DNA from: Macrotrachela quadricornifera
Taxonomy: Eukaryota; Rotifera; Eurotatoria; Philodinida; Philodinidae
Reading direction: 5' to 3'
DNA: 64,000 nt
Assembly: GCA_022393335.1 (NCBI GenBank)
Contig: JAJEKB010000243.1
Coordinates: forward strand, 1-64,000
Made by a program: the position numbers and the translations under genes. Numbering within the stretch: position 1 is the stretch's first letter; every line of letters starts with the position of its first letter. The notes beneath the pieces were generated by a model. The model saw only the letters and a list, made by a program, of their open reading frames with translations. It ran no database searches and was not told where the DNA came from. Positions 1-12,349 of this stretch are shown one piece after another.

Positions 1-2134
1 AGTTTAAAATTGATTTTATAAGATAAATCTTTAATTTGTATTTTTTTTGTAAAAGTAAAAAAACTAAATTGAAAATTTCCAAACACATTCAACAAGGATA
101 ATATGGTTATGCTATGAATTCTATCGATCTCATATCTAATTCATCAATTTCGAATAAGATTTCAATAAGAAAATGATTAATCATTTCTTTACTTATTAGT
201 TTATTTATTGAAATTTGTTACAATTAGTTCAGGAAACCGAGCAAATTAGAGTGATCACAAGAAGAAAATGCGAGATTCTATCTATTTAAAAAAGAATTGG
301 AATGCAGGTGAAATCTCATTTTTTATGTCAATCAATAGAGGATTATATGCTGATTGATAGTGGATAAAAATTTGTTTCATATCATCACCTTTTCAAGTTA
401 CTTCCGAAAAAAAATTCGTCTTAACACAATATATGCTTTTTTCAACAATACTGCCTTCATAACATCTCTAGAAGGAAATAATACATTTTTTTGAATCATT
501 TGCCTAGTAGTTTATCAAACACTTACTCCATACAAAGAAAATGTAAAAACTGATCAAATTCGTAATTTTGTTTTTTCTTTCCTATCCGACTGTAAAGCAT
601 AAAGCTTATTTGCAGGGTCTAAGAAAGATGCGCACGAGATAAAAATTTCATGCCTATATTACAAAAGATGTTAAAAATTCAAATAGGTTGGAAATTTTCG
701 TAATAATACTATTTTTCTTATTTCACATATAATTAATTTGGTGCTCAATTGTGTTAAATTTTGTTGCTTCTGCTACTTTGTTGTATTTTTATTATGTTTC
801 GAGATATAAATATGAATTTTTTTTATTTCGTACGCAAATAATGTATGTACATGTTCCGGTGCGCACCGTTCGAGATCCCAGATTATTGACAATTGTTTCA
901 TCTATTGATATAGATTACTAAGATGAGAATCTGAAATAATTCTATTCTTTGTTTCTGTTTAAGAGTTGAATATGATAAATACTCTTAATTAATAATAATA
1001 ATGTTCATTATTATAAAATAAATTTGAGTTGATTCTGTATATATTTTCCTGCATTATGATTCCATCAAATGCATTTAAATAATCGAAATATATCCGTTAA
1101 TTATTGACTTAAACATGAACGAGTTTCTATTGTTACAAATACTTGACACTATTCATTAGCTAAAAGAATCATCATATATTAACGATTTAAAATATTTTAT
1201 GCCGAATCTCATTGATAAAACTGGCACATGTTTTAAAAAAAGGACACAAAAGTTTGCTAAAGTAAAAGAAAATAGAGAAGTTTTTTCGAAAAATTATTAT
1301 ATTTTAGGAATTAGATTTTGATCTTCAATCAACTTTTAAAACAAATACACTTTTTACATGAGTAATTCATTAAGTTGTTATTAATATTAATGAAAATATT
1401 TTTTTTTCTAGTTGTCTTAATTTGATCATATTCAGTCTGAAATATTATATCAATAAACACATGTCGATCACTTATACAAATATGAATGAATTAAAAATTT
1501 ACTCATATAAATTTGTAAACAGGAAAAAAAAGGTTTCATTTTCCATTTGATGTTTTCACTATCTAATACACTGCATTAAAAAAAAACAAAATATACCCTA
1601 AGATGCAGCACAGAAAGGAGAATACAGCTTGTTATATACTTGTACTTGTTGTTTTCAAAACAGAAAAAATTCAGTGCGACTAATTTTTGCGAATGTGAAA
1701 ATTTCATTTTTGTTCCAGGATAAAAACTGCTTTGATTAATGAGTCATATCTAAGGTCTAGCAATTTGTGATCGGATAAAATTAAAAATAATGATCTATCA
1801 ATTTAATGAAAGAATAAAATAGATTTATATTAGATAACGAAAATATTAAATGAAAAGTGAAATCATTTTTTGTTTGATGAGGACTATTGATCGTTCGATA
1901 AAATGCCATTTCGATGAATATGGTCTATGGAGACTGATAGGTTACGATCATATTTCTTTTTCGATAAAAGACAACATGAAATACGATATAGACACGTTGA
2001 ATAAATCATAAAAAATGTTAGCTCTACTGCATATACAAAACTATTAAGCGACATTTACGTATTTTTGTTCGTGTTAAAAAATAAAAAGTAATTGATACGA
2101 CACATAAGCCAGCACGATTATTTGATTGCCAATC
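1..2134. other. AT-rich intergenic DNA, no gene seen
   Basis: I see no reading frame with recognisable protein character and no clear repeat. The stretch is AT-rich and lies upstream of the deiminase gene, so the last few hundred bases probably hold its promoter, but I cannot point to a specific element. Confidence 0.5.
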
Positions 2135-3275
2135 ATGATCAGAGGCACTATTTTCATGAGCTTGGTAAGTTATTTGAACAAGTAGTGACTTTTAGTAGCT
2201 AGAAAATAGTATGAGAATTGTTGAACTGAAATTATTCGAATTTTTTTAGATATCCACACTCATTCGCCTACCTATTGATCAACGTATGACTTCACTGACT
2301 GTAGATCAACAAAATATACGTAACGACAATGAAACAACACTTATCGTTCTGTCTGCCCCTTCTGTCAAGCACAAATACTATTCAGCTGTATTTCCACAAG
2401 TCATTGATTACATGGTACAGTTTGCTAATATAGTACATGGAAAAGATCAAGTAATCATTTTAGTAAATTCTGATACGTTGCCATATTTTCGTGGTAAAGT
2501 ACCGTCTAATGTTTTCATCAAAGCGAAAATTAAAGACATTTGGCTTCGAGATTTTTCACCTGTTATTCCATCACGACAAGTGAAATTCAAATATTCTCCC
2601 AAATATCTCCACAAATCGGGGTCCATTTCGATTGATAATAGTTTTGAAACTTGGTTCTTGAATAATGGTTTTGAATACTATCGTAAATCGAATATTATTC
2701 TCGACGGTGGTAATGTAGTAGATAATCCAGCTGGTACACGAGTAATCATAACTGAACGTATCCTTTCGGATAATCCTTCGTTAACAAAAACAGAGGCAAA
2801 ACACCAACTCAAGCAATTACTTAAAGTCAACGAAATTGCAATTATTCGAGAGATTTTGAATGATACCACCGGACATTCTGATGGAATGGTAATATGGGTA
2901 AATAATAACAAAATTTTATTGCAGAAAATGTCCGAACCGGAACGAACAGAGGTTATAATAGAACTAAATCAATCATTTCCTGGTGTAGAAATTGTAGAAA
3001 TACCTGATTATTATCAATACAAAACTTGGAAAGGCTTTACTTCTGCTTGCAACGTATATGTCAATTCCATTGTTACTGATAAATACATTTATATGCCGAC
3101 ATTTAATGAACCACATGATGTTAAGATGCTCGCATTGTTTCAAAATCATACAGATAAAATAGTGGTGCCTGTACCTGCTAAGAGCGTTTGTTTCATGGGT
3201 GGCACCGTACGTTGTCTCAGTTGGCAAGTGAAGGGACAACTTAAAAAACGAATATTAAAATGGGTGCAAAATTAG
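2135..3275 (+). CDS. agmatine deiminase / peptidylarginine deiminase-family protein, two exons
   Basis: Member of the guanidino-group-modifying (PAD_porph / agmatine deiminase) family, which hydrolyses the guanidino group of agmatine or arginine-like substrates through a cysteine. The long exon shows the family signatures in order, numbered from the ATG at 2286: IWLRDFSPV (85-93), LDGGNVV (139-145), TTGHSDG (194-200), SACNVYVN (253-260), and the C-terminal GGTVRCLSWQ with the putative catalytic Cys310. The residue before that Cys is Arg, where the family usually has His. I place the true start at 2135: ATG plus nine codons, then GTAAGT at 2165, an 85-bp intron, and an acceptor at 2248-2249 that continues in frame into the ATG at 2286 (total about 351 aa). 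The fallback start is 2286. The family is mainly bacterial, plant and fungal, so horizontal acquisition followed by intron gain is likely but inferred. Substrate is unknown. Confidence 0.88.
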
Positions 3276-3344
3276 AATGAATGACAATAAGACTAGATTG
3301 CCACTTATAAGATAATAATGATTTTTATCTAAATTTCATACTTC

Positions 3345-3350
3345 AATAAA
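3345..3350 (+). terminator. polyadenylation signal AATAAA
   Basis: A canonical AATAAA lies about 70 bases after the stop codon of the deiminase gene. It is the first good poly(A) signal downstream, so it probably ends that transcript. Confidence 0.55.
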
Positions 3351-3514
3351 AGGCTTCATATAAATCGAGTTCGAATATGGAACGATCAATATGTGACGAG
3401 GTTATTTCTCATAAAAATTGCTCTACTGTAGAGAAGAAATACCGTATTTTGCCTTGAAAGCATTTTGAGACAGCGCGAGAGGGAACTTTGGATAGTAGAA
3501 TAGTAGGAATCGAT

Positions 3515-4185
3515 CTACTATCCATTTCAAATTAAATAACTCGGCCTAAATAGCAGCTAGAGACCTGTGATTTTCAGTTTTAAATAAATGGCAGTAACTT
3601 TACATGAAAATATGAACAAAACGGTATCACCCAGAAATTCAAGATCATCTGCTTGCGAAATTTGCAGTAACTTTGCTAAACGTCCTTAACCACTTTTGCA
3701 TCGAGCTTTTTTGTCATAAGTTTAATGAAACAGATAATTATCCATCATTTGCCACTAATTCTAGCTTTTTCCGTTAGGAAATTACAAGCATTTATCCTAA
3801 AATTGAACAGTAGCAAGTTGAATGATTTTCGAGATTATTTGAGTCAAATAAAGGGTCAAAAAAATCTCGATAGCCGTTGAAAATGCTACTTTCCAATTGT
3901 AGAATAAATATTGGTAATTTCCTAAAGATAAAAAAAGAAAGCTGAGATTGGTAATAAATGATAGATAGTTGTCTGCTTTATTAAACTTATGACAAAAAAA
4001 ACTCGATGCAAAATTGATTAAGGATGCTTGGCAAAGTTGTTGGGAATTTCGGGACGGTACCATTTCGTTCATATTTTCATGTAAATTTGCTACCCTTCTA
4101 TTCAAAACTGAGAATCACAGGTTCCTAGCTGCTTCTTGGTCCAACTTTTTTAATTTGCAACGGAACGGAGTGTACTATTCAGTGA
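3515..4185. repeat. foldback element, imperfect inverted repeat of about 320-bp arms
   Basis: The left half (about 3515-3836) is an imperfect reverse complement of the right half (about 3863-4185), centred near 3849 with a loop of only about 26 bases. Matches run nearly to the centre, for example TTACATGAAAATATGAAC on the left against the reverse complement of 4067-4084. The minus-strand open frame at 3797-4105 is a by-product. I read it as an old foldback/MITE-like element; no flanking duplication was resolved. Confidence 0.7.
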
Positions 4186-4928
4186 AATGAATATTAATTA
4201 CGCGACTGTGACAGTTGTACCATGAATGAAACAAGACTGAAAAAGTTGAACAATAATATTTTCATGAAATTTTTCGTATGTGTCTGTTACTACGTTTCAT
4301 CCTGTTTTGTGTTGATGTAAGTGTTTGTGATCATACTCTTTTTACATTAAGGTTCTTGTCACGTATACATATGTGTATATATATCTTAATATATTAATTT
4401 TGAACTATTTTGTAATTCATTTAGTGCATCCAGTACTATGAAGTCCAATGGAAAGTCATAAATTTTATTTCATTTCGATAATGATAATCATTTAATCAAT
4501 TTTACCATTCTTAAAAAAAATTTATATTTTTGAATATATCTTGTAAAACATTATAGTATTTAATAAGAAAAAAGAGCAAATATATTTGTTGGATATTTGC
4601 ATATATAAAATTAATGTAATGATTAATGTTTGTAACTGATACTTTATTTGTCTGTTTATACCAAATGTTTTTTTTTTTGACCTAAAAACACGTTTCATTA
4701 CAAATGTCATGGATAGAATATATTAAATTCTTTTATGATTATTCTTTTCTACGTCATTTGTTGAATGATGTAAAAGAGAGTTTATATTGAAATATAGTTA
4801 AAGAAGAACTGTAATAGACATTTTTTTAGTGTTTGTCGACTTATTTATTGAATGAGAATATTAAATACAAGCGAGCAAACGAGAAAAAAGAAATAACAAA
4901 GAGCAAAAACATTCATAAACTATATTTG
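4186..4928. other. intergenic, nothing recognised
   Basis: AT-rich sequence between the foldback element and the NHL/EGF receptor gene. It probably includes that gene's promoter. No gene or repeat is supported. Confidence 0.45.
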
Positions 4929-7900
4929 ATGACGTCGAATTATCATTTCATCGTATGGCTAATGTTTGTATTGATCGATGATGGAATACAAAGTAATTAT
5001 CTAAATTAATTTCTTGAATTGTTTGTCATCCAGAACAAATTCAAGTAGATAAGATGACATATTGATATTCATTAACATCTGCATCAGACTATGTATAGTA
5101 TATATAAATACTATTTTATTTTATTATTAGTTTTGATTAGATAAGAAACAATTTCATCTGTATATTGTTAATGATATTCAACCTAAATGATAGCTAAGAA
5201 TTTTATTATCTAAAAGTAGACTAATTTCGGTAATTTTGGAAACATCATTTCATTTTTCGTTTGAACATTAACATATAGTAACTCCATCAAACGAAGATGG
5301 GCAATATACGTTCATCCTTGTTTAATGAGTTGACTATGATGACGGAGATTACTTGTGAGAGAAATGAATATAATGATGTTGAGAAAAGCTTGTTTTGATT
5401 CTGATTTTTCTGAGTTTTTAATACTTGAACTAATATCAATTTTCTACGATAAGATAACACATTTCTACTTATATGATGTTGATTTAATGAGACTTATATT
5501 AATTTTTCCATTTTTTTTAAAGAGGAATTAAACTTGCCACCGTATGCATCTTGGAATCAAAATGCAATTACAATCGCAGGATGCAGCAACGGAACACCAG
5601 GGTCAAATCTCTCTCAACTCAAGCGGCCTGTAGGTATACACATTACTGAAAATGATGTTATGTACATTGCTGATTCATGGAATCATCGCATCATAGTTGT
5701 TCATCTTAATTCAACTATTGACAAGTTTGTTATCGGTTCGGAACGAGGTTCTGGTCTCAATCAATTCAACTATGTGTACGATGTGTTTGTTACTAATACA
5801 TCACTCTATATTACTGATCACCTCAATCATCGAGTGCAAAAAATGTCATTAAATGATTTGAAGCCTATTCCTATTCTTAACTGTTGTCTACTTAATCCTA
5901 ATTATCTTTTTGTTGTCAATGATACCGACATCTATTTGAGTGATCGACTCACTCACAGAGTGTTGCTCTTTCGTTCGAATTTAACAAACTTTACAGTTGT
6001 TGCTGGTAATGGAATACCTGGATCCGACAATACTCAACTCTATCACCCATTTGGAGTGTTTGTCAACGATGCTGGAATCATCTATGTCGCAGACTCTGAC
6101 AACTCTCGAATTATGAAGTGGTTGCCAGGAACCTCAACTGGTATCCGTGTAGCCGGGGATGGAACTCGCGGATCGGGCTCAACACAATTTAATCATCCAA
6201 CACAAATCATTGTTGATACAAATGAATATATCTATATTATTGAAGCTGACAATAACCGAATCACGCGATGGGCACCTAACTCAACTTTTGGTGAATGTAT
6301 TGCTGCTTGTACAGGGAAAGCTGGAACTGCTTCGAACCAGCTGCGTCGACCACATTCTTTAGCATTTGATAGTAATGGCTCACTCTATGTCAGCGATTGA
6401 TTAAATAATAGAGTGCAGAAATTCGAAATTCTCAACCATCGCAGTAAGTATTTTATTCAATAATAATCTCTATCAAACGAATGACTTTCTTCTATGGAAC
6501 AACTCCGGTTTTATTTTGTTTTAAATAGTTATATAAGTATAGTTATTTGATAATTCTTATAGTTTGTTTGAAAAATAGATTGTCTAATAAACAGAGAAAA
6601 ATATTTATGAAATATTAAATATAAGAAAATATTTTGCTCTAAAACGGTGAAACTCATCACGGTTCGGAAAGTCGTATTTCTGGATGATTACTATACACTA
6701 TGGGAGTAAGAACGTTCATTAGATTTAAATAAATTGCCTATAGCTTTAGTTATGTGTAGCGGTTTGAGATAGTTCATAAAATTTAATTAATGATCTAATT
6801 GTTCCACTCTAGATAGACCGATAAAAAAGATGAATTTTCAAAGCACTCTTGATCATCATAACAATCTTAAAAGTTGTTTTGTGCGTAGTAGTTGCAACAG
6901 AATATTTGCAGTATCCATCATCATCTAGTTCGAACGATAATATCTATATGACTTAAAAAGAAGTAAAAATTGATCTATTCTCTTCTTGTTATAAAAAAAA
7001 AATACTTACCATTCTTTAGAGAATGAATGGATTTTTTCCTGAAACATTGTTAATTTTATTTAGCTGTTTCGTACAATCAACCCAAATTTTCTCTATGTAC
7101 ATCATGGAATGCAAGTGCCATACCTGTTAAAGATATCAATACAATCAATTTAAAACTTTTTGGTATTTTTCTCAACACTAGTTATACAAATTCAAGTAGT
7201 CTTTTTGTCACAATTAATGGTTATAGTTATGCCGATAAAAGAGAGTTCAAACATCGAATTAATACGTGGACAATGAATTCAGTATTTAATCCTTCGGTCA
7301 ACAATATTATTAGCTCCTGTAGTAATTTATTTATCGATATCAACAACAATCTTTACTGTTCCATAGAACATAAAGTTATAAAATTATCAAAGAATAATGG
7401 TTTAAATCCACCAGAAATCATCGCCGGCAATAGAACTAATGGAACAACGACATATTTACTCAGTTCTCCTAGCGGAATTTTTGTTGATATTAACTTTAAT
7501 TTATATGTCGCAGATAGTGGAAACGATAGAATTCAGCTGTTTCGATATGGATACAAGAACGGAACAACAATAGCAGGAAATAAAGCTTTAGGTGTTACTG
7601 TTGGACTCAATTTTCCTACTGGTATTGTTCTTGATGCTGATGGATACATATTTATTGCTGATCGAAATAATCATCGAATTATTCGATCGAATCCAAATGG
7701 TTTCCGATGTATAGTTGGTTGTTCTGAATATGATTCATCATCCGAACAAATTCTTCAACCACGAACACTTTGGTTTGATAATTATGGTAACATGTTCGTT
7801 CTCAGTGATATAGATAATAGAATTCAAAAGTTTCTTTTAACAAAAAATTCTTGTGGTAAGTTTGATATTATATTATTTTAAAGTATAACTATCATATTTG

Positions 7901-8790
7901 TTTATTATGAAATTGTCCAAAAAAGAGTAGATTTATTTCTTTAAACATAACTAATACATTCTTTATTGCTACTTAATATTTCGTCTTTCAATATATTTGA
8001 ACACTAAATAATTCATTGTTTTTTTTCTCTAGATGAGACATGTTCAAATTCATTGAAGACACCTACTTGCTGGAGTTTGACACATATTGGTCTTGATTGT
8101 AACTCATCCAATACAGTGTGTAATATGCTTAAACCATGTCAAAATAATGGTGCTTGCAGTAATATCGATGATAGTCAGGAGTATATTTGTTCATGTCCAT
8201 CTTATTTCAATGGTTCACAATGTGAATTCGATAATCGACCTTGTAAAGAAAATACTTGTTGGAATAATGGTATTTATTATTTCTTGTTCTAATTAAAGAT
8301 GTTATATATTTTTATAGGTACATGTTATGAAATATCAAGTGAAACATTTAACTGTACATGTATGGATGGTTGGGAAGGTAGTAATTGTCAAACAAAAATA
8401 AATTATTGTTTAAATATTACATGTCAAAATAGAGGTGTCTGTCGTCCATTATTTCTTAATTATACATGTGAATGTCTTGGTGATAGTTATTCTGGTCGAC
8501 ATTGTGAAATAATTGCTTCAAAAATTATAATTTATCAGGTTGTTTCAAAATCATTTGCTTATGTTGCAATTATTGCATTGATTAGTGTAGTAATATTTGT
8601 TATTATTATGGATATATTAAAATATTGTTTTAATATTGATCCAGTAAGTGAAGAAAGAGAACAAATTCGGCGAAAACAACGATTGAAAAAGCGTAAACCT
8701 ATTATTCAAAGATTCATCTATGTTAATGCACCACCAACAGCAGCGTTATCGAAAGAAGTAATTTCGACTATTGAAGAGACAACTTTCTAG
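4929..8790 (+). CDS. NHL-repeat / EGF single-pass membrane receptor with an in-frame TGA
   Basis: Exon model: 4929-4992, 5523-6443, 7064-7855, 8033-8269, 8318-8790. All four introns are phase 1 (530, 620, 177 and 48 bp), and the spliced length is 829 codons including the terminal stop. Exon 1 encodes a signal peptide (MTSNYHFIVWLMFVLIDDG). Two NHL beta-propeller blocks follow (about residues 25-330 and 335-590), each opening with an SWNxxA motif and carrying repeats such as YVADSDNSRIMKW and IFIADRNNHRIIR. Three EGF modules (about 622-730), a membrane helix (about 750-772, SFAYVAIIALISVVIFVII) and a 56-residue basic cytoplasmic tail complete it. The outside is therefore an adhesion- or ligand-binding-like ectodomain. 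Codon 314 is TGA (6398-6400) in the middle of a conserved LYVSD-x-LNNRVQKF strand, with frame and splicing intact on both sides. Either this copy is inactivated, the base is wrong, or the stop is read through. The ligand is unknown. Confidence 0.82.
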
Positions 8791-10863
8791 AAAAAACATG
8801 AACTTATTCATTTTTCATTTCTTTTTCAGTTGAATACAAAAAATGTGTTTTAGTATGAAAGTAAAACTATTGCTTATCGTATCAAAAGATAATTATGACA
8901 ATATTACAAATTATCTTTATTTTAATATCTTAGCTACAGTAGATATTAGGGATGTAACGGTCGGTGGCGTAGCCAGAAAAAAATTACAGGGGGGAGCATT
9001 GCTCCTTGAAAAATTTTTGCGAGGGATGAAAAATTTTCTATCCAATCAGAGATGTCCAAAATTTTTTCGCATAGAACAAATGCTAATCTTTCAATAGTCG
9101 AGAATCCAAGAAAATCTCGTTCTTTTCAACGAAATTTCATGCAAAGATGTTGATGATTGAGAAGCTCTATGAATTACAAAACAGCCGTACATAGTTTTTC
9201 GGTAAACAAAATCTTTTGCGAGATTTAAATAGAACTTTGACCCTTTTTTGTAAACTTTCCTAAATATACAGAGATCTTATTAAAGCATGAATTTTATGAA
9301 TAAAAAGACTAAACTACTCAACTTTTTTTATCAATGTTGTTTTCGACAAGATTTCCATAAAGAGCTTGTGAAAATATTGATGAAAACTACTATTTTGCTT
9401 TAAAATTTCGTCACAATCGATGTCAACAAAGAAAGATGAGTAGTTTCTTTTATTCGTTCATAAAGTTCGTATGTTTTTGAAAATTTGGCGTCTCTTAGCT
9501 TCGGAAAGAAGTATCATCCTATAAAGCTTACAAAATTTCTTAATACTTGATTGATCAAAAGCAACCACACTTACAGTGGTTTTCCAGAAATGGAGCTTTT
9601 CAGCAAGAAATTAAATCTTGACAACCAGTTCAAAGAAGTTCCTCACTTAGAAATAGTCAAACTTATTATCTCTCGACCTCACTTTCCTAGAAAAAGTTGT
9701 GCTGTTAAAAAAATACTATAAATTTTGGAAGATTCAGAAATATAAAAGATGTCCATTTTGCAACGACGATGATGTTGCTTATTAACTATTCGCAATAAAA
9801 AAGCAAGCTTGCTTCAACCGACCCACAGATTTTTTATTGAAAAACGACTATTTTCACGAGACACTGATTTTGCCGCCGAAAGTGGCCACGCTCGGGTTGA
9901 TTATAGAAAACTGAAGTTCCTCTAACAAGGGAACCTCGTAAAGTGCGAATCATGGATTCGAAGGAGAGATATACCAATCGATAGAGTTCGACGAGCTGGC
10001 CACAATGATGATAGGCGTTTTTCTCTAGAGGATTTTCTTAAGGAGTTGTCAGCCCATATTAACTAAACGTACACGATTGGAAATAATACTATTACAGGAG
10101 GTATCGCTATAATTTCAAATAGAAAACATAATGAATTTTATACTACATGAAAGCTCGTCAAAAATGAAGTTTATTTGTACTAAATAGTGAGTGTTACAAA
10201 TATCTGTTAATGTCAAACTTCAGAAAACTATTTGGAAAATGTTCAGTAACGTTAAAGATCTCATATTTTGTGGAACACGAGCTGAGAGTGTTGAAGTGTT
10301 TAGGGGTAGAAATCTGGACCTACTCCCCCGCCCTTCCACAGACCGTGACCGACAGCGAAAACAGTTATATCGTGTTTCACATTTTAATCTCGTAAGGATT
10401 GCGCTAACAGCTTTTTCTGCTTGTTTTAAGAATGGCCAGTCAAATGGCTAACATAGGAAAGGGTCAGGACCGTAGTCAAAGGGGTGGGGTGAGGGTCCTT
10501 TCTTGGGACAAAAATTTCCTGGAGAGGGTATGATCAGTAAAATTTTTGCGCCTGCGAAAAGTGCTTCTTGCTATGGTGGGCCTCCCCCTTACGAAGTCGG
10601 GCCCTTCCTTAGAGAATTCATGGCTACGGGCTTGGAAAGGGTTAAGTAGAAGTAATTGTACTTGTATTTGTCCTAACCCTGCAGCATGTATCACTGCATT
10701 TAAAGAAGTAGAACTATCGAGTAGAAGTTCACAAGGAGATATATATTAAATTTTTTGAAGTCTCTGAAGTCCCAAGTTTTGATGTTTGCATACTGTCAAA
10801 TTTGACTCTAATCCTATATTCTTTGAAAAATCCAAGTGGAATAACTGTGACTATTTAGAGATA
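8791..10863. repeat. repeat-derived DNA with an imperfect inverted repeat and GC-rich end
   Basis: No gene is supported. Near 8961-9000 there is a GGTGGCGTAGCCAG word followed by a G-rich run, and a G/C-rich stretch at 10470-10640 resembles the terminal sequence of decayed DNA transposons. About 9285-9355 and 9400-9475 are an imperfect inverted repeat centred near 9380. Open frames here (for example minus 10476-10694) are low-complexity by-products. Confidence 0.4.
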
Positions 10864-11349
10864 CAGTGCGCGGTCAAAAAAGCATGGACATTTTTGTTTT
10901 TACTCNNNNNNNNNNNNNNNNNNNNNNNNNNNNNNNNNNNNNNNNNNNNNNNNNNNNNNNNNNNNNNNNNNNNNNNNNNNNNNNNNNNNNNNNNNNNNNN
11001 NNNNNNNNNNNNNNNNNNNNNNNNNNNNNNNNNNNNNNNNNNNNNNNNNNNNNNNNNNNNNNNNNNNNNNNNNNNNNNNNNNNNNNNNNNNNNNNNNNNN
11101 NNNNNNNNNNNNNNNNNNNNNNNNNNNNNNNNNNNNNNNNNNNNNNNNNNNNNNNNNNNNNNNNNNNNNNNNNNNNNNNNNNNNNNNNNNNNNNNNNNNN
11201 NNNNNNNNNNNNNNNNNNNNNNNNNNNNNNNNNNNNNNNNNNNNNNNNNNNNNNNNNNNNNNNNNNNNNNNNNNNNNNNNNNNNNNNNNNNNNNNNNNNN
11301 NNNNNATGAGTAAAAACAAAAATGTCCATGCTTTTTTGACCGCACACTG
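10864..11349. mobile_element. Tc1-like element, interior lost in an assembly gap
   Basis: The sequence on both sides of the 400-base N run is a terminal inverted repeat of at least 42 bp: it starts CAGTGCGCGGTCAAAAAAGC on the left, and the right end is its reverse complement with one mismatch near the tip. TA lies directly outside each end (10862-10863 and 11350-11351), the usual Tc1/mariner target duplication. The N run occupies 10906-11305, so the element's coding content and true length cannot be seen. Confidence 0.8.
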
Positions 11350-11351
11350 TA

Positions 11352-12349
11352 CCATTTGATAACATATTCACCATCAGCAATAAAAGTGACTGCATCAAAT
11401 TCTTCATGCAAAGATCAATTAGTTTATACTATATATAAGTGTCAAGTTTGAAAACCTTACGCCATGCAAATCGCTATTTAATGTTATACAGTCCTGCCAT
11501 TCCAACAACGAGCTGAAAGACAACCATCTATCGCAATAATAGAAACCATGTACGGTTGGATTTTAAAAGAATCGATGGATCAACCTTAAAATATGAAGGA
11601 GAAAGAAATTATATACGACCCTAGTATTTGAAAATCTTTAACATGGATATTTATCTCTGTGTATGATGTAGAGATTTATGACTGCAATAAAACAATATCG
11701 AAATCGGTGTAGTTTTCATTGCGAGTTCGTTTTATCATTGTGCTCGTTTAACAATCTATTCTTCTATAACAAAAAGCTTTTTACATCTGCTAGAATCTTT
11801 TATAGCTAGTCGATATATTTAACGTAAGCTCTATTAACCTTTTACGAAATCTTACATTGAAATATCTGAAAATTCAGATAGTATTCTATTCGAAGCTACA
11901 TATGCTACATTGCTTAGCTTTTATTTAAAATAAAATCTGTGTTAATGAACACCCCTTCTAAATGACCAAACTGTTATAGTGAATGCCCTCCAGTCTTCCC
12001 GACTGAATTTTGCTGGTTTTGATACCCTCCTATATGATCACTGCGACATTCTGAATGGAACACCTTTCTTTTTCAGTGCACGCAACATAAATTCACCCTC
12101 TCCAATATGAAGTGGAGTAGACAGCAACATCTATCATCAAATTGACGCCATGAATACATTTAGCTTATTCTGTGATTAGCAATAAAAGAGAAACAGAGAA
12201 CAGACATATTCGATATGATATGTAAGATGAATGAAATGAATTTGACACAAGAAAAAGAACAAGATGTTTCTTATCTACAACTGCGTGAGAGACTGTCAAT
12301 GATAATATAGTTAATAATAAAGGTGAATAGAAGGTAAGTATGGTCTTCG
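11352..12349. other. intergenic, nothing recognised
   Basis: AT-rich sequence without a convincing reading frame, repeat or RNA gene. A minus-strand frame at 12165-12353 is short and has no domain character. Confidence 0.4.

Noticed and set aside
3797..4105. Minus frame of 102 codons
   Set aside because: Lies wholly inside the right arm and loop of a foldback element.
6398..6400. Selenocysteine decoding of the TGA in the NHL gene
   Set aside because: NHL propellers have no redox residue at this position and no SECIS-like structure was noticed; a null mutation or error is simpler.
10476..10694. Minus frame with ARSHEFSKEGP
   Set aside because: Looks like translation of a GC-rich repeat end, a common false prediction; no start context or splice support.
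10786..11411. Several open frames of 147-186 codons across 10786-11411
   Set aside because: They consist mostly of the 400-base N gap; the real flanking residues are transposon ends.
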